Below are positions 10,630-21,779 of a DNA stretch of 64,000 bases, piece after piece (position 1 is the stretch's first letter; every line of letters begins with the position of its first letter). The notes below the pieces were generated by a model. The model was not told the origin of the DNA and did no database searches. It saw nothing but the letters and a program-made list of their open reading frames with translations. The DNA comes from Sipunculus nudus (Eukaryota > Annelida > Sipuncula > Golfingiida > Sipunculidae). The position numbers and the translations under genes were made by a program. The DNA lies in NCBI GenBank assembly GCA_026874595.1, contig CM049308.1:91333624-91397623 (forward strand), in the 5' to 3' direction.

Positions 10630-10782
10630 GTTACGAAGAAAAATTGTTCAGGGAAAATACCGGGCCGATCCGGGATTCGAATCGATAACGGTGGCGCACA
10701 AGTCCGGTGTACCAACCGCTTCGCTAGCAAAGCAAGCTTCACTAGCGAGACAGTACGGTCCGCTTTTATGTCACCCCGTAAT
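10630..10782 (-). mobile_element. tRNA-like repeat, copy A
   Basis: The repeat begins GTTACGAAG and ends CCCCGTAAT. On the minus strand it contains GCGAAGCGGTTGGTACACC (A-box region) and GATTCGAATCCC (B box). It matches copy B at 10889 over almost its whole length but has about 25 extra bases near its right end. It is too degenerate for a working tRNA, so a SINE or tRNA-carrying MITE is more likely. Confidence 0.6.
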
Positions 10783-10888
10783 ACACCCCTTCTCAAGAGC
10801 GTTCTGTTATCAGAACTGGAGTCACACTTTGGTGAGCTTATTCCCTGGGCTACAACGTTTACCGTCACGTAGGACGAGCCCCCATTTT

Positions 10889-11016
10889 GTTACGAAGACA
10901 AATTGTTCAGGAGAAAATACTGGGGCGATCCGGGATTCGAACCAATGTCGGTGGCGCCCAAGTCCGGCGTACCAACCGCTCCGCTAGCAAAGCAAGCTTT
11001 TAAGTCAACCCGTAAC
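10889..11016 (-). mobile_element. tRNA-like repeat, copy B
   Basis: The ends are GTTACG and CGTAAC, a 6-bp inverted repeat. The minus strand contains GCGGAGCGGTTGGTACGCC and a perfect B box GGTTCGAATCCC. It lies 106 bp after copy A in the same orientation, so the pair arose by local duplication or by two insertions. T-arm and acceptor pairing are poor, which argues against a true tRNA gene. Confidence 0.6.
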
Positions 11017-11220
11017 AACAGGCAGATTTTCAAGGCTGTGTAAAATACAAGCACGATTTGCATTCACTATTTGTAGTCACACAGAAGTTGTGACCTCGGT
11101 GATGGAGTGGTGCCTTTTGTATTACTATATTATAATTATGCTATTCAAAATAAAAAAATTATGAATAAAATATCAGTTAAACAGTTACGTGTGCACACTG
11201 CATACACATAAATGTGCGTG

Positions 11221-11330
11221 TTTGTACGTATATATATACATATAAATACATCTAGTACACATACACACATATATATATACACATATATATATATGTATAT
11301 ATATATATATACATATATATTTAAAATATA
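11221..11330. repeat. Compound (TA)n/(CA)n low-complexity tract
   Basis: Interspersed TATA, TACACA and ACATATAT runs. The reading frame across it is an artefact of the repeat. Confidence 0.85.
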
Positions 11331-12301
11331 TAAAATAAGAAATTGTCCATTAAATTTTAAATTTCAGGAAATCGAGGTTACATTGTCTGCAAGTTTTATG
11401 GTTTCGTGTGTAGGTTTGGGGCCTCACAAAACATTAAATTTTCCATATCTCTCCATCGGGTGTCATTGTCCAACCCAGACGCATTTGAATAGTAACGTCA
11501 TGGTTAAGGCTGAGTTCCATAAAATATTCATCCATATTTTGCAATGTACCAGATAGATCCATAAAATTGAAACCTTAGTCTGCACCGTCTGGGGGTCACG
11601 TGATAGGCGCAGACGTCACGAAAAAACCGGAGGAAAACAATAATCTCATAGATGGGAAATGCCTAAATGTTACCCGCAAGGTTCATCTTAGAATTGCCAA
11701 ATCGTGGTACGGAAATCCATGGATAATTGATAAGATCGTGTAGTTTTCTCACTTCGGTAAGGTTTTGAACTGTGGCTTGGTGATTGGTAGGCTGAGACAC
11801 GTGGTTAATGATGGATTATTTACTCTCATGCAACGGCTGGGTGTGAGTGCCAACTGATTGTCCGGTCTGTTTAAATGTTTAATGCTGCGCAGAGTGTACC
11901 ACGCAAGTTCATGCTCCCATGTAATCCTGGCGGGGCCATTATCGGAAAAATACAAACTTGCTATCGGCTCGGGGTATTTTTACCGCTCGTTATAGGTGTC
12001 ATTACCTGAAAGTTGTGCCTGACCGAGTCTTATCATGCTCAGAGAGAGACAGTGCTAATCTGTCTCGGCCAATCAGCAGCGTTTATAACCTGACAACAAT
12101 AACAATAGAGGATCTGTACACCCGGTCCTTGCGTCATTCTCGATGACGCTGCCGTTCCGTACTTTACAAGCTTCCAGTCTGCACGTGGGTGCGCTGTAGG
12201 CTGATATATAATTGTCTGCACTGATGAAGGATCAAAGTCTTCCGGTAGGCCTAATGTTCAAATCACTGCTGAAAATCTGACAATGACTGTAAAATTATAC
12301 C
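11331..12301. other. No recognised feature
   Basis: About 970 bp of more balanced composition than the neighbouring DNA. No splice-bounded exon or repeat ends were identified. Confidence 0.3.
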
Positions 12302-12545
12302 GGCTTCTATGGCTCACGGGTAGATCACAGGACTCAAAACCGTGAGTTCGAATCTCAGCCGTCGCGGTGAGATTTATCACGGGTGACCCCCACCCATGCA
12401 GGGTGAGCTGTAGGCTTAATGAGAAGGCAGTGCCCAACGACCGTGTTTCGCTCACTAACAAGTGAGCCTTTCGGGGGTTTTTCGGTGGTATGACCCAGCT
12501 TAGGGAGGATTTCACACCAAGGGCCCGCAAGTGTAATAGTCATAG
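12302..12545 (+). mobile_element. tRNA-derived SINE (Leu-like head)
   Basis: The head at 12302-12375 has TGGCTCACGGGTAGATC as an A-box region, a 7-nt loop CTCAAAA that would place anticodon CAA, and the B-box-like AGTTCGAATCTC. The body continues at least to GTTTTTCGGTGGTA near 12489. A leucine tRNA needs a long variable arm, which is absent, and stem pairs are broken. No target duplication was found and the right limit is approximate. Confidence 0.55.
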
Positions 12546-12791
12546 AGCCTGGTTTACACCAGGATATAACATGATAGGAAGCGTGTAATACTGCCCTGTC
12601 ACGTAGTCCGAAACCGGAATGGAATTCTGCAGATATACATATACTTTGTTAGGGTATCATTAAAAATGCAGGCGGTTACCTCTAATAAAAATATTTTTAA
12701 TAAGATTGTGAAAATAAATATAATTGTGAAATGGGGGAACTATATTTGGTACTATATAAGCCTCGGCCTGCAGGTTCGGGAGGCTTATTGG

Positions 12792-13614
12792 AAGGGCTGT
12801 GCGATACTGTCGATATATCGGTATATCGCGATAAGGTGATTCGGATATTGCTTATCGGGATACGTTTTTCAAACATCGATATTTTTTTATATTTTGTTAA
12901 ACGTGCCTAAAACGATTTTTGTAGTAAAAAGTTACAAATTTAGACATCTAAAGGGGTTGTGATTAATGACAGCCTTAACGTGAACACGATACCATTTCTT
13001 TAGACTTTAAGTGAGCAATGTTCAAGTTGACCTGGTATACCATAGATCAAAGGTCCGTCCCAGGAAATTTGCATGTCTGCTCGATCAGTTATTAGTGTAC
13101 GAGAAATAATAATTGCTCATTCATTGATATTTTCTCTTCACATCTTATGATAATTGCATTAATATCAAGTGTCAAGTTAACAGTGTATGCTATTGTTTAA
13201 GAACGGCAGTCTTGCGATGTGGTACACAACCCACCTATACCTACGGTGCTAAATCACAGTCCAAAATTCTTATTTGCCAATGTTAGACCTAAAGAAAACT
13301 TTATTTTAAAGGTATCTCTGGTAAGTACTTTATTAAGTACATTAGCATTTAATATTGAAATATTTAATGTTTGAAATAAACTGATCTGCAATAAACACTT
13401 ATTCTCATATTTAACATGACAAAGAATGATTTATGATAATAAAAATATTAAAAATTATATATATAGTATAAGCTATAATATAATGGAGAAAACACACTCA
13501 CTTCTCATAAATGTACTAAAATGCATATATCGCAATACGTATCGCGAATTCGCAATACGCTACTACATATCAGAATATTTGCAACACGGAATTTGTAGGC
13601 GATACCCAGCCCTA
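12792..13614. mobile_element. Non-autonomous hAT element
   Basis: The left end is AAGGGCTGTGCGATA. The right end read in reverse is TAGGGCTGGGTATCG. Flanking 8-bp sequences are CTTATTGG (12784-12791) and CTAATTAG (13615-13622), matching at 6 of 8 as expected for an aged hAT target duplication. Subterminal DNA on both sides is filled with GATA/TATCG motifs (ATATATCGGTATATCGCGAT on the left, CGCAATACGTATCGCG on the right). At 823 bp it has no transposase frame. Confidence 0.75.
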
Positions 13615-13622
13615 CTAATTAG

Positions 13623-14214
13623 GATTGATGAGTTTATTTCTCTTGTTCGACCTCGTAATTGCAAAACCATAGATTGCCATTTTCCGTTTTTGCTAATTCT
13701 CCGGCATGGCTGGTTTTCAAAAACTTAAACCTGGGCATTATATTAGTCCTAGGTCACATATTTGCACCTGATATTTATTTTTGACCTTGGCTATATTCCC
13801 ATGGTCGTATAAACTCCGTAGTCGATCCCCATTACTGGAGCCATTATTAATCGTAGCCGTCATCTTCAGTCCTTCAATATATCGACATTTCACATCCAGC
13901 CCAGTCAGGCATGAATATTGATGCATTTGTCAGTATCACAGTTTCATGAAATTGTTTCTCCCAGAGCTTCCTTTGTAAATAAGCCTGCCGGAGTTCCTGA
14001 GCCATATAATATAATATTACTGATTATATCTTTTATATTTTTCCAAACCGGATGGAAATGATTTTGTGGATCAGGTTATAGACACTCAGAAGAATACATA
14101 TCTAAGCTATTGCCAGAACCGGCTGATGCTGCATTAACCATACTTATATGGACCACCTTTTAAATGTCCTGTGTACAGTCTTGTATATTTACTCCTGGAT
14201 ATACGTGATTATAT
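13623..14214. other. No recognised feature
   Basis: AT-rich DNA with no supported exon or repeat. Confidence 0.3.
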
Positions 14215-15000
14215 TGTTACAGGTGCCCTGTTATTGTGTCCGGCGGTTTTGCAGATGATTGTTTTGTTGTGCACACGGATGTTCCATGTGTTGTTGGCAT
14301 TTTGTTTGTGTGCCGCGCATAACTCGTGTTGTAACGGCCTCGCCTGGCCGGTAATTGCATTCTTAGTTTAATCCGTACTGGTTGAACTCTCGTTGTCATG
14401 CTAGCTTGGGGCTTTCTCGCCTGGCCGAGCCGGGGCGAGCTCACGTGTGAACCCTCATATGTTGAGACACAGCAGTGCCAAGCCAAAAGAAGTATACGCT
14501 CATCGAGCAGCTACAGGTTGCTGCGGTCAAGACCTCAGCCTTGTGCGCTCCTTAAGCATGTTCTCCGAGCCAACAGTCGCAGTGCCACGCCAAGCCAAGC
14601 AGGGAGCCGTAGAGGGCGCTATCGTCTCTCTTGGGTCGTTGTCCTTGTTAGAAAGCTACAGCATCCACAGCCACAAAGCCAGAAGCAACCCGCATTCCCT
14701 CCACCGATCCCAGCAGCGGAGACCCAGCCATGCCATTCGAGAGCCGAACTCGATCTTTGTGAACGACCTTACTTCGAGACCCAAAGCCTTTTTACTTGCG
14801 ATTTCGGTCATTTGGACCGTTTAACCGGTTTCCCGGTTATGCAAGTTTACAAGTTTTTTCGTCATCGGCAAACTTGCTGCTAGTGTGTTGTTGTGTTTTA
14901 ATTTATTATTACTTAATTTAATTATAAAAACTGCAAAGGTGTATGCTTGAATTTTTGGTGAAGTGAGGCTTCTATTAATAAATATTTTTCGCTAAATGTT
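14215..15000 (+). other. GC-rich segment with overlapping open frames, unidentified
   Basis: Between about 14330 and 14870 the DNA is clearly richer in GC. It keeps two overlapping plus-strand frames open, at 14398-14883 (161 codons) and 14447-14824 (125 codons), rich in Ser, Gln, Arg and Pro. An AATAAA-type signal follows at about 14979. Neither frame shows a domain I recognise. Composition alone can leave both frames open. It could be a retroelement fragment, a terminal exon with 3' UTR, or an untranslated GC island. No coding call is made. Confidence 0.3.
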
Positions 15001-16049
15001 TTGTTGTATGATTGGTGCCTCGTGCAAGGTGATTTTGCATTTTGTTATATGTCGTGAGCAGTGATGAGAATACAACCTTTGTGCTGGTAGGAGTAGTCCG
15101 TCATCAAAATATGTTACTTTGTTTCACATATTTTTTGGGAGTACCCCCGTCGGTGCACGTTGTAATTCCCTGCATATTTTTTGTGGGGGCAAAAAGAAAG
15201 TGTGGTATGATGAGTGTGTGGATGCAGTGGGGTATGTAGAGAAATCCAGACCTCTTGACTTGGTGGGTGTAGTACCTGAAATAAACTAAGCTGAGAATTA
15301 CGTGCAAGTATAGTGTTGTTGGTGCTGTGCTTGTGTTGTGCTTTCTAGGCGGAGTGGGGATGGTCTGGTGTTACCACCCAGGAGACACAGCGGTGTTTTT
15401 CTAGATGATTCCTGTAACGCGTGTTTACTGTGTATTATGTTAGATTCTTTAGATTGTTCGAGAAATAGAAGCTTCTTAGCTTGAGGTGAGAAGTTGTAAA
15501 TAGGGGGCTGTGTTTTAGAGCCGAGGGAGAGGTAAGAGAATATTCCAGCGGACACAACGTGTGTACGTCAGTTTGTGGGACCTATCCAATTATCAAGTAA
15601 TTTCAGGGATTTTACTATTGCTAACACTTTACAATTTAGTGCTGCCTGTCTCAAGTTTACTTTCTGGTTTGTTACAAGAGCTTTACATTGAACTGTTATT
15701 CTCCGAGAGAATTTGTGTGAACTTTTCATCAGGCTTATACATTTTAAATGACTTATCGCTATGACAGTGGTATACAGGTACTGCGCACTTTGTTTATTTA
15801 ATTGTGTGATTTTATTGATTTGTTGTTATACTGCTGTTATGCTATGTAATTGTATTGATTAAATGTACTGTAATGTTAGGGTTGTTTTAAGAATAAATTA
15901 CAGTTATTTGTTAACAAAAAAACACTGACTTCTTCAATCAATCCCCTAGACATTTCACGATGCCAAGTGTTACAGAAACTGATTTTTTTATCTCCTTGAC
16001 AAAACTTATGTTCATCACGCATATGTGATCTGTTGATATTAGGTTCCGT
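15001..16049. other. No recognised feature
   Basis: No exon or repeat ends recognised. An AATAAA lies at about 15892, but there is no upstream coding context. Confidence 0.3.
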
Positions 16050-16059
16050 AATAATAATA

Positions 16060-16085
<26 letters not shown>
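16050..16085. repeat. (AAT)n then (TA)n microsatellite
   Basis: About 12 bp of AAT repeats run straight into about 25 bp of TA repeats. Confidence 0.9.
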
Positions 16086-16093
<8 letters not shown>

Positions 16094-16831
16094 GCGATGT
16101 ATTAACACTATACACTATACAATGTAAATTTGGCAATATGAATGATAAACAGCAACCAGAAATTATCAAATAAACTCTACAAAAGTTTTAATAAATTCAA
16201 TCCTGCGGTCTTTTCCACCACTCCTGCATGTCCAAACTTTTTCACGATAATATTTTATAAGGGCAAGCACGTAAAAAATCTCAAAGGGAAACTGAAAAAA
16301 TAAGTAGAGAAACTACCTGGAGTGAAAGTTATTAATAATCACTTGTTTGAAGCTCCTGCAAAACAATTAAAACCAAGAAACCTGTATTTATTTTTCTTGA
16401 ACAGCTTAAGAAGTGTGCGTATTAGTGGGTTGAATCGGTATTCGATGACTAAAAGGATAAAAAAACACAGATGACCGATTATTAATCGATTATTTTATGT
16501 ACCATCTATATAACCGTGATATATGCTCTACATAATTAAACCTAAAGTATTGCCCAAGTAAATTCAGTTGAATTTGTACATCACGCTGAAAGGTAAAGAT
16601 AATGGCCGGGTTGTTGACATTTATCCGTTAAACAAGTTAAGTTTCCATGCGGTTCGCTGCTTTCTGCCCCGTCTTTCTTATACTCTGATGGAAGAATAAT
16701 ATTTTATCGGGATAATATGACTTCTTTAGATGTTCATGCATAAATAATCGTTTGTGATCGATCATGCAAAATCGATTTAATCGATTGCAAACAAAACGAC
16801 CAATTATCATCGACATAATATGACGTTATAA

Positions 16832-16901
16832 TCAAAGTCATATTGTTTTAATATATTGATTTACAATCAAAGTCATATTGTTTTAATATATTGATTCATT
16901 T
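16832..16901. repeat. 35-bp tandem duplication
   Basis: ATCAAAGTCATATTGTTTTA and the following TATATTGATT occur at 16831 and again at 16866, so the unit is 35 bp with near-perfect identity. This suggests a recent event. Confidence 0.9.
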
Positions 16902-17201
16902 GGTCACTAGAATTACATCCCAAAATAAGGTCGGTTGTACAATCACATCACGCAGTGACACACACACCTAGACACAGCATATTTGTAGAAAATTAGATCT
17001 TTACCTTTACAGTTCAAGTTATTTATTGCTGGAATATATATGTTCTATCTTTTGGATACTAATAAATTAATGATTTTATAAATCATATTGATTTGATAAA
17101 AATTCAGTTTTAAGACGGAAAATGTACAATTAGTTTCCAAACAATTATTAAACAATGTCACACCACTCTCAGAAAGTTCATTACTTCTTCATATAAGAAT
17201 A

Positions 17202-17204
<3 letters not shown>

Positions 17205-17262
<58 letters not shown>
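17205..17262. repeat. (AAT)n microsatellite
   Basis: About 19 uninterrupted AAT triplets. The poly-Tyr frame on the minus strand is an artefact. Confidence 0.95.
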
Positions 17263-17263
<1 letters not shown>

Positions 17264-19603
17264 TTTTCTTCTCTTTTCGAAGTCTGCATTCAGTCTGCAA
17301 TATGTTCCATTTATTATATTAAAGAATTTTTTCACAGCGCATTTGTCTAAAAAATGTTTACATTTGCTTATTTTCAAAATATTTTCTTTTCGCACAAGAG
17401 TGCTATTTTAAGTCTTTCTCTCACGTCCTGCCACCAAAACTTTGGCGGCAAGATCTCCATGTAGTGCTCCCCACGGTACCAGTTATCTGGTTGTCATGGA
17501 GCCCAACGTGTATATTTCATTAACTTTCCAGTCGACTCCCATATCCATCTACCCTCGTAATCTTTGTCCGTGCCAGAAGCCCAGTATACTACAACAACAA
17601 GTGGGAAACATTAATCAGCCATACATATCAATTGGACAAAGAACAAGAACGATATACGGTTAAGTTGAACTAAGATGGAATACTTAAAACAAAGGCGCCC
17701 TCCTTTTTACGGCATACATGTACAACCCATACCTGTAACTTCAGAATGAATTAATTCAAACTTGATAAACTTTAAAAATCATCAGTATCTGGTGAGTTAG
17801 AAGCACATGCTGTCACCAGAGAACTGTGACTTAGATATTTTATTGCAAATTCAAGTAGGGAGTAAAACCAGATGATTGTTTGGATTATTTATTGTACATT
17901 TATATGGAGTATTATGTTTAAATATTAGCGTGAGATCAGTAATTAGAGAGCAAACGTGTCTCGTTTGACCTTAATTTCAGTACAGTTTAATTCCGTCGGA
18001 GTCGTCTCTGTTAATATAGTAACGACTGTTTGTTGTAGAATTCAAAGGATCAACACCTCTTTAGTTTAGTTTTCTCAAATTTCATCTCTGGAGGCGTGTC
18101 TATTTAAACATTTATGTAATATCTGGCAGTCGGCATAATAGGGAGTGTTGATTGGCCAGAGGACGGTCAGGACTTGTGACGTCAGGAAGCAAATACAAGT
18201 CGTGATGAAGGGGATGTACGACACAAGTTTCGGTATAGCCTGACGAAGTCAACAGTTCAGGGGCAGGTCTGCGTGCATCAGAGTCGAAACAGCTAATAAA
18301 TGATGTCTGTAAGCGTAAATAGTCAATGTCTGAGGAAGGCGACGGTGATTTCTCTTTAACGGACATCAGAGCAAGTATTGCATTTTGCCGACGGACTGGT
18401 AATCTGGCGATTATACCTGTTGTTAGCGCTTCCAGGAACAGACCGAGGAATTTATTTACGTGTAATTGTGAGGTTACTGGATATCGCTGTGTGGAAGCAT
18501 GTTCCTTTACCTAGAGCTGGATGATTCCAGAGACATCAGCTGTGAAAGACATTTATCCTAAGTTAAGATAGAATCGTTTATGCGCGAATTAGTAAGTACA
18601 GCGTGAACCGTGTCTCGAGAGTTATACCAGTACACCAACGAGGGACTATTGGTAGTCGGAGCTCCGTGTATCTGTGTACTGATTGTACTGTGAACACATC
18701 GCGTACAAACGGTGAGCCAGGCAGCGCATTCCGTTGTCACGCGTGTCGTGTGAACAGCAGAAATGTAAACAAAGGGACTTCTCCGTGTAGTTTGTCTAAC
18801 GGACTTGGTGCTTAATTCTGTGTTACTGGAACGTTAAAAATCATCAGTGCTTGTACATATGGAGCGCCTCTCCAGAGAATGTGTCTTCTTTCTTTAATAG
18901 ATTGACTTGTTTAACATATGTCTCATTCAGTTTTTGGAGTGTACCTATGTGAGTGCTTCAGCCAGTTGGTTTGATTTTTGAAACATCTTTAGCGGTGTTA
19001 CATATGCACAAAAGAATTTCTACAGAAGCAAGGGTGACTGAGAAAAGTGGTTGAGAGAAAAAAAAATCATGTGCCAGTCATTGCTATTCTGGTATTTATT
19101 ACCAATTTGTTACAAGATGTTATTTATTTACTTAAATCCAGTGTAGTTTCAAAAAAACATTATTTCTTAATAATTACAAGTTATATAGAAATATACCGAT
19201 TTTATTTGACTTGCTAATTTTTGCAGGGACAAATGAATAAGTATACTTTCGAATCAAAGTTGGAGAAATGAAAGTTTTCCCTAAGAACTTTTATGAGATC
19301 TTTAAAAACGCTTGTCTACATTTTATACAAAATAATGTCAGCACTATTTTTTAGGATATATGCAGTTAAATACAAACAGTCAATGAGATGTTGGTGTAAC
19401 TGTGGGCTAAAATGAATGAGAATGAAGATGACCATAAAATAGTGATTACATGTAACTGGCTTCTTTTTTCTGTATTTGAAGCATTCTGAAACCGCGTCAT
19501 AGCCTAAGGAAGGTGCTAGAAAAGATGCCCAAAGCACTGCCTGTTTCGCCTCTCCAGCTGCCGGCGGGATATGACTCTAGAGGTTGAAACAATCTAAAAA
19601 ATG
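17263..19603. other. No gene recognised; promoter-like motif cluster near 18100-18190
   Basis: On the minus strand, a perfect cAMP-response-type palindrome TGACGTCA (18177-18184) is followed by a CCAAT motif (GGCCAATCAA, about 18160-18150) and an AT-rich TTTAAATAG (about 18108-18100), in the order and spacing of a promoter. No first exon was recognised downstream on that strand, so this is only suggestive. The rest has short frames without recognisable families. Confidence 0.3.
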
Positions 19604-21205
19604 ATACCACTAATCATTGGCACACGGAATGTTCTTCCGCTTACGGACAACCCTTCGCCAGGCAAATATGAGAGGAGAACGTCCCTAGTGGCAAGAGGAC
19701 TTGTGAGATATAACACCAATTTTGCATCTCTGATTAAAACCTGACTTAGACAGCTCACAAAAACTAGGAGGCCACACATTCTTCTACACACACAGAGTCC
19801 CACTGCAGGACAGAAGCCAGGCTACCTTGTTCAGCGCCTGTGTTCTCGTCACGGCCAACCCTGTTGAGTTGAATATCAAGTTTTATTAGGAGTTAGGCGT
19901 CCTGCTAAACACAATTCTGACAAGCAGATACTGCTTTCAGACTTCAATGAAAGAGCAGGACATGACTATTCAGTCTGGGAAGGGGTCATTTTCAAGCAGG
20001 GAGTGGAAAAATGCTACGGCAATGAGAGGTCAGCATACCTCATGGCCTTCTTATCACCAACACAGACTTCCCACCACTTACCTATAACAAGACATTGATG
20101 CACCCTCACTCAAAGTAGTAGCATTCATTTGCTACGTTATCGTCAGGAGGAAGGACAAACAGGATGCCACAGCGACAAAATCAGTAAGAGATGCAGACTG
20201 CTGGACCGACCATAGGCGGAGTGTTTAGAATGAATCCCAATATCAGACCAAAAAGGCTTCCTCAAGGAAGCAAGGTCATAAAGAATACCAATGTGGCCAA
20301 GCTGAAGGACCTGAGCATTGCTGAAACTCTTGCTGCAGACCTGAACGGTCACTGGATGATTTCTATCTAACCGACAGACTGGGAACGTTTTCGTGACTCT
20401 GTCCACTGATGGGCACTGAAGGTACTGAGACCTACCATCCACAAGAAGCATAATTAATTCGATGGGAAGAACGAGGAAATATGCCCTATGTGCTGGAAAC
20501 GCCGCCTTCACCGCGACTCATCCTCTGCCTCTGAGGAGATAACAATCATCAGCGCATTTGTACAAAGAAGGAAGGACTTCTGGCTGACCAATATCACAGA
20601 AGAAATCAAGAGCAATGCTGACATCTATGACTCCAAGCGGTTCTACAAAGCCCTCAATTGATATATGTGGACCTCTGTCCTCAAGCAGATCCCCCAATCT
20701 CAGTTACGACAGTTTCACACTCGTCACGGAGAAGACCAAGATCCTGACCAATAATCACTTTGAATCTATACTTAACCGCCCGTCAAGTATAATGTATATG
20801 ATGAGGTAATAGACACGACGACATCACTGCCACGGATGCCACACCAGAGCAATTTGAAAAGGCCATTAGCCAGTTGGCCAACGGTAAAGCTCCAGGATCA
20901 GATGCCATACCAGTCGAGATGTTTCATACTCCTAGAAAAAGAACGCACATTTCTGTTCCAATCCTTCTGGAATCAGGAATTTAGAGATGCATTTATTGTA
21001 CACCTCAACAAGAGGAAGGGGACCACCAGGCATGTGATAACCACGGAAGAATTTCACTGCTGACTATAGCAGGAGGATTGCTTTCAAGAGTCCTTTTAAA
21101 CCGTCTGATTGATCACCCCTAGCAGGGTCTGCTGCAAGAGACAGAACGTGGCTTCCGGAAAGATCTTGGAAATGTCGACATGAAATTTGCTGCGCGCAAA
21201 AGAAG
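19604..21205 (+). pseudogene. Decayed non-LTR retrotransposon (LINE): endonuclease plus partial reverse transcriptase
   Basis: The start translates as TRNVLPLTDNPSPGKYERRT, matching the N-terminal endonuclease region of a common metazoan LINE type. About 19920-20010 gives LLSDFNERAGHDYSVWEGVI, the apurinic-type endonuclease strand with the conserved D-F-N. About 20160-20215 gives a C-W-T-D-H-R stretch (ADCWTDHR), the H motif of the same domain. About 20850-20925 gives FEKAISQLANGKAPGSDAIP, the hallmark G-K-A-P-G-D entry of the reverse transcriptase, and about 21125-21200 gives ETERGFRKDLGNVDMKFAAR. Several stops and frameshifts break the frame. Similarity stops near 21205 inside the reverse transcriptase, before the catalytic Y-x-D-D motif, so the copy is dead and truncated at its 3' side. 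The clade was not resolved. Confidence 0.85.
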
Positions 21206-21292
21206 TGTGACAGATTGGCTCAATTGCGTAGAAACACCTTTTTGTTTATGAGGCGTTAAAATGTCGTACCACTTTGTATTAACCTACTCTAC

Positions 21293-21546
21293 CAGGTCGA
21301 GGTTTCTTGATTTTTGCCTCTATCTTTTTTAAGTGAAGCCACTCCTCCTTAGTCTCTATGCTAACAAGGTCTGCTCCGTCTCCTTTGCACGTTTTCCTAG
21401 CCTGCCAACGGAGCTGGCGTATGTCAACATAGAATCTATAGCAAGACACTGGGGAAGATATTCCGTCGGAAGGAAAGGGGTAGCCGTATTCTCCGTCACA
21501 CGTCGGCCATGTTGGAAATATGCACAGATCTTTATAGCAGAAAACT
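21293..21546 (-). CDS. C-type lectin domain exon (N-terminal half)
   Basis: The minus strand encodes about 85 residues without a stop: VFCYKDLCIFPTWPTCDG, then CYRFYVDIRQLRWQARKTC, then KGDGADLVSIETKEEWLHL. The pattern C-Y-x-F, a W-x-x-A-x-x-x-C helix and G-A-D-L-V-S-I-x-x-x-x-E is the first half of a C-type lectin-like domain, with helix alpha-1 and strand beta-2. An upstream cysteine pair fits a long-form domain. The exon can begin at an AG at 21547 and end at CCTG|GTAGAG at 21293, and a stop follows six codons past that donor. The second half of the domain, with the sugar-binding loops, must lie at lower coordinates but was not found. A LINE at 19604-21205 sits in the space just beyond. 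Whether the gene is alive is uncertain. The splice sites are inferred. Confidence 0.7.
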
Positions 21547-21779
21547 CTACTTTTCACCTTTCGATTATTTCTTGATATGTAATTCGCACCGCTTTAGTAC
21601 TAAAACTAAAAAAAGAGTTAAACTGTACACAATGTTACGGAACCACATATGAAATTACAATTACGTTAACATTTGCGGACAAGCAGATGAGCTGTTTCCG
21701 TTTTATTGTTTACAAAAGACTCACTGTCAGTGGTGGTTGGTCTTTTATGTGGAACACTCTTGGGTTGGGCCGACTTCCC

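Noticed and set aside
10889-11016. Functional tRNA gene on the minus strand
   Set aside because: The B box is perfect but the T stem and acceptor stem do not pair, and a second degenerate copy lies next to it.
12302-12375. Functional tRNA-Leu(CAA) gene
   Set aside because: It lacks the long variable arm of leucine tRNAs, has mismatched anticodon stem pairs, and continues into a SINE-like body.
14447-14883. Protein-coding gene at the GC-rich block
   Set aside because: Two overlapping frames are open with no domain, no splice evidence and no codon signal that could be judged. Kept only as an unidentified segment.
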